The translations under genes were made by a program, and so were the position numbers. Below, piece by piece: positions 5,201 to 7,383 of a stretch of DNA of 7,383 nucleotides; position 1 is the stretch's first letter; each line of letters starts with the position of its first letter. Where the stretch lies: positions 5,018 to 12,400 of the forward strand of contig JAHDDA010000044.1 of NCBI GenBank assembly GCA_020629595.1, given 5' to 3'. The DNA is from Chitinophagales bacterium (GTDB taxonomy: Bacteria > Bacteroidota > Bacteroidia > Chitinophagales > UBA2359). The notes under the pieces were generated by a model, which had not been told where the DNA came from, ran no database searches, and saw only the letters and a list, made by a program, of their open reading frames with translations.

Positions 5201-7383
5201 AGATATAATGGTGTTTTAGGAACTAATAACCCTGTTGGAGCAAGACAGGCATTTACTGGTGATAGTGGTGGTTATATTGAAACAAGGGTTGATTTAACAC
5301 CCTATGCTGGGCAAAGCGTACAATTTCGTTTTCGTTTTATTTCAGATAATAATACCGTAGTTGATGGTTGGTATATTGATGATTTTGAAGTAATTGATGC
5401 TATTTATGCCAATAATGTAGCCGATATAAGTTCAAATGAAGGTGATACTTATTCCAATAATGCGAATACAATAGTTTGGGCGGCACCTGCTTGTCCAGAA
5501 ATTTGTGTTGATGCTGAAACATATATTGATTGTGAAAATACTCCAGTTCAACTAGACGCTACTTGTTCTACAGGAGATATTGTTTCAATACTTTGGACAA
5601 CTACTGATGGAAAAATTGTTATGGGCGAAAACACTTTAACACCAACAGTAAATGCTGAAGGCACTTACACGCTAACTTTAGAAAGTAGTGACGGATGTGA
5701 AGTAACAGCAGATGTATTGGTTTCAAATACCTTAGAAGTCCTTACGTTAGCTTCAATATTGCCATATACTCAAGGATTAAGCGATATTTGGGGATATGCC
5801 GATGGTAATGGTAATGAGTATGCTTTGGTTGGAACAGTTACAGGTGTTTCAATTGTTGATGTTACCGATCCATACAATCCTGTTGAAGTACAATTTGTTA
5901 GTATTCCAAACTTAGGTTCTAATTGGTGGGATTTAAAAACTTGTGGTGATTATGCTTACTACATTACCGAAGACCCAACACCACCAGGTTTAAATATCAT
6001 TGATTTAAGTGATTTACCAAATTCAGCTCCAGTAACAACAACACAACTTGGTGTTGGCTACACCGATTCACACGATATTTTTATTGATGAAAATTGTATT
6101 GGTTACATTTACGGAGCTTCAACCACAGACGTAGGTTCTGGAACGTTAATTATTGATATTGGTGCAAATCCAACAGATCCAGTTTATTTGGGTATTTATA
6201 ATGGTGGATACGTTCACGATGGCTATGTGCTGAACAATATAATGTATAATGCAGAAATTTACAATGGTGAGTTTACAATTGTCGATGCTTCCGATCCTAC
6301 TAATTTAATTACACTTGGTTCTGTACAAACACCGTTCGATTTTGCTCATCAAGTATGGGTTACACCCGATCAAACAACAGCTTTTGTTTTAGATGAAGAG
6401 CCTAATGCAGTAGTAGCAGTTTATGATATTACTGACCCAACAAATATTACCCTATTAGACGCTTGGAATGATGGTATTGTAAATGTTGTAATGCACAATG
6501 GTTATTATGTGTCCGATGGTTTTTATACTTTATCTCATTATACATCTGGCGTAACGGCTTTAGATGTTTCTGTACCACAATCCATTGTTCCCATTGGAAA
6601 TTACGATACATCTATAAATTTTTCAGGTGGAGGCTATAACGGTTCTTGGGGTAATTACCCTTATTTACCTTCTGGTAATTTAATCGTAACCGATAGAGAA
6701 GAAGGTTTACACATATTCACCACTAATTACATTCCTGCTTCTCATATTGAAGGTTGTATTACCGATGTTTGTACAGGTTTGCCAATTGTGAATGCACAAA
6801 TTGATATAATTGGTGTAACTGGTGAAGAAGTTACTACAGATATTACAGGTTGCTACATTACTGGCGTTGCCGATTGTGGAAATTATAATATTAGTATTTC
6901 TGCAAATGGCTACACAACAGAAGTGGTTAACTTCGATTTAAATTCAGATGAAATCAGAAATTTATCACTACAATTAACGCCTGCTTCAGGTGTATGTTGT
7001 GAAGCAGATGCGGGTGATTTAGTTGTCCCAGTTGGTGAAAATTTACCTGTAACTTTTTGTGAAGGGGAAGATATAGGTGCGTTTACAAATGATTATACTA
7101 ATATTTTTGAAACGAACCCAGGAGTAAATTACGAATACGCATTTTTAATAGCTAATGGTAATAACATTGTTGATTTTAATACAACAGGCGACTTTGATTG
7201 GTCAGTTTTATCAAGTGGGACTTACAATGTTTATGGTTTTTCTTATTTGAACACCAATACACCAAACAGTGTAACAACTTATTTAGCCTCTATATCATTT
7301 ATTTCTGAAATAAACGATAACATAAATAATGCAATAATTTGTGCTGACTTAGATAATTTTTATAGTAATAATACAGAAGTTAT
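2285..7383 (+). CDS. Secreted mosaic M36 (fungalysin-type) metallopeptidase, 3' end beyond window
   Basis: A secreted zinc endopeptidase, 1699 codons visible with no stop. Signal peptide 1-18 (hydrophobic core, cut before QQ). Fungalysin/thermolysin-type propeptide about 25-207, ending WWNIRVDAVTGEILD. M36 catalytic domain about 248-773: zinc ligands H572 and H576 with catalytic E573 in HEYGHG, third ligand E600 in MGEGWSDW, then the family blocks VPHGIGFVWCTALWE and MKLQPCSPGMIDGRDAI. A PA domain (about 444-549) is inserted before HEYGH. Downstream modules: DUF11-like (779-866); MAM/immune-inhibitor-A-like sandwich (872-1038, ending VDGWYIDDFEV); Ig/PKD-like (1070-1147); LVIVD 'choice-of-anchor B' propeller (1152-1483); carboxypeptidase-regulatory-like fold (1486-1567); and the start of a module with CEGED (from 1570). 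ATG at 2285 is fixed by an in-frame TAA at 2279 and by the signal peptide. All active-site residues are present, so it should be active after propeptide removal. Export by T9SS is inferred; the sorting domain is not in view. Likely role: extracellular protein degradation. Confidence 0.93.
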   Translation, partial: MNKILLFIIFLFSLSLVAQQSSNNSREINIAKSYLVELAKPKDFTIEDIENCLLTDAYTSKHNQVSHIYFQQAHNKIAVFNATANVNVVNEKAINGHLNFVSNLSKKINTTSPQITAESAVIFAANHINRTIKQALTIELVEKTPTQKHIFNKAGIASQNINAHLIYQVLPKSKEVRLCWEVEIYELDKQHWWNIRVDAVTGEILDKNDYVVHCEFDHIHNENCKESHFSKSKSNLNTSKTSSLANTYNVFAIPVESPNHGNRSVVASPWNTAGLAGTLGWHNDGNTNYTITRGNNVYAQDDRNANDGVGYSPDGTVTLDFDYPLNLNQNPQNYLDPAITNLFYWNNVMHDIWYQYGFDEVSGNFQNDNLGRGGIGNDYVFADAQDGSGTNNANFAAPPDGSNGRMQMFEWAGGGLSNLLTVNNPSSVAGNYIGVEAAFGSSLPVSPANITGTVVEVSDGTVNASEGCNALTNATSINGNIALIDRGNCNFTVKVQNAENAGAIACIMCNNVAGDPITMGGTDPGINIPSIMISQADCATIRTQIAAGLNVSLSNPGNFNYDGDFDNGIICHEYGHGISIRLTGGPNNASCLVNDEQMGEGWSDWFGLMLTMEATDTRTDVRGIGTYVTGQTTTGGGIRPAPYSTDFGVNSYTYAGSNSGVSVPHGIGFVWCTALWELTWDLVDAIGFDSDLYSGTGGNNIAMQLIMDGMKLQPCSPGMIDGRDAILLADTLNYGGAYSQIIWEAFARRGFGYSADQGSSGSRSDQIEAFDLPPQLQQILSIQKTVDNTEIEAGNILNYTLEITNNKATQVTGTTVTDVLPSNLTYVPGSLSCSGTENNGTLTINLGTMPAGSTQTCTFSVTVNLTPASTLILQENHETTSTFTSTSGTGTNVWVTSNTNANSGTNHWYIPNSPADNDQYLTTSSVSLSVGTPLMRFWHYYNTEASWDGGVVEISTNGGTTWNDLGNDIIQNRYNGVLGTNNPVGARQAFTGDSGGYIETRVDLTPYAGQSVQFRFRFISDNNTVVDGWYIDDFEVIDAIYANNVADISSNEGDTYSNNANTIVWAAPACPEICVDAETYIDCENTPVQLDATCSTGDIVSILWTTTDGKIVMGENTLTPTVNAEGTYTLTLESSDGCEVTADVLVSNTLEVLTLASILPYTQGLSDIWGYADGNGNEYALVGTVTGVSIVDVTDPYNPVEVQFVSIPNLGSNWWDLKTCGDYAYYITEDPTPPGLNIIDLSDLPNSAPVTTTQLGVGYTDSHDIFIDENCIGYIYGASTTDVGSGTLIIDIGANPTDPVYLGIYNGGYVHDGYVLNNIMYNAEIYNGEFTIVDASDPTNLITLGSVQTPFDFAHQVWVTPDQTTAFVLDEEPNAVVAVYDITDPTNITLLDAWNDGIVNVVMHNGYYVSDGFYTLSHYTSGVTALDVSVPQSIVPIGNYDTSINFSGGGYNGSWGNYPYLPSGNLIVTDREEGLHIFTTNYIPASHIEGCITDVCTGLPIVNAQIDIIGVTGEEVTTDITGCYITGVADCGNYNISISANGYTTEVVNFDLNSDEIRNLSLQLTPASGVCCEADAGDLVVPVGENLPVTFCEGEDIGAFTNDYTNIFETNPGVNYEYAFLIANGNNIVDFNTTGDFDWSVLSSGTYNVYGFSYLNTNTPNSVTTYLASISFISEINDNINNAIICADLDNFYSNNTEV
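5858..6577 (+). repeat. Coding repeats of the LVIVD-type propeller inside the metallopeptidase gene
   Basis: Six degenerate units recur every 43-51 residues, each centred on D-hydrophobic-x-D/x-P: DVTDPYNPV (from residue 1192), DLSDLPNSA (1240), DIGANPTDP (1291), DASDPTNLI (1334), DITDPTNIT (1381) and DVSVPQSIV (1427); a seventh strand, LIVTDREEG, closes the set. The spacing and the preceding hydrophobic strands fit blades of a beta-propeller as in LVIVD-repeat proteins. The repeats have diverged at DNA level, so this is an old protein repeat rather than a recent duplication. Confidence 0.7.

Noticed and set aside
1..7383. Transposons, CRISPR arrays, tRNA or rRNA genes, phage genes
   Set aside because: No spaced identical repeats, transposase motifs, cloverleaf sequences or conserved rRNA stretches were seen on either strand.

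Overview
This is an AT-rich window, dense and strand-balanced, almost certainly from a member of the Bacteroidota (Flavobacteriia- or Saprospiria-like). The evidence is the low-GC codon use, the absence of Shine-Dalgarno sequences (A/T-rich leaders instead), a TAnnTTTG-like promoter box, a lipoprotein that resembles the gliding/type IX secretion protein GldN, and a very large mosaic secreted metallopeptidase of the kind usually exported by the type IX secretion system (T9SS). The species cannot be named from the sequence alone.

Left part (1-1393, minus strand): a housekeeping pair. dut (dUTP diphosphatase, complete) lies upstream of a sugar-phosphate nucleotidyltransferase that starts with GTG and runs off the left edge after 292 codons. 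The 74-bp gap between them holds a 12-bp palindrome and a degenerate 7-bp tandem repeat.

Middle (1394-2284): a divergent promoter region, then a plus-strand gene for a 180-residue lipoprotein. Its mature part looks like a shortened GldN/PorN domain (WSK near the start, WYFDK, and an LFWVY end). It is followed by a 173-bp spacer with two perfect hairpins; the second (13-bp stem plus T-tract) is the better terminator candidate.

Right part (2285-7383, plus strand): one uninterrupted reading frame that runs off the right edge after 1699 codons. It encodes a secreted M36 (fungalysin-type) zinc metallopeptidase with signal peptide, propeptide, catalytic domain containing a PA insert, a DUF11-like domain, a MAM-like sandwich, an Ig/PKD-like domain, a seven-blade-like LVIVD ('choice-of-anchor B') propeller, a carboxypeptidase-regulatory-like fold and the beginning of a further module. 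The C-terminal sorting domain expected for a T9SS cargo would lie beyond the window.

The genes do not form one pathway. The left pair serves nucleotide hygiene and sugar activation. The right pair may share a theme, a GldN-like lipoprotein beside a probable T9SS cargo, but the hairpins between them make separate transcription likely, and the link is inference.
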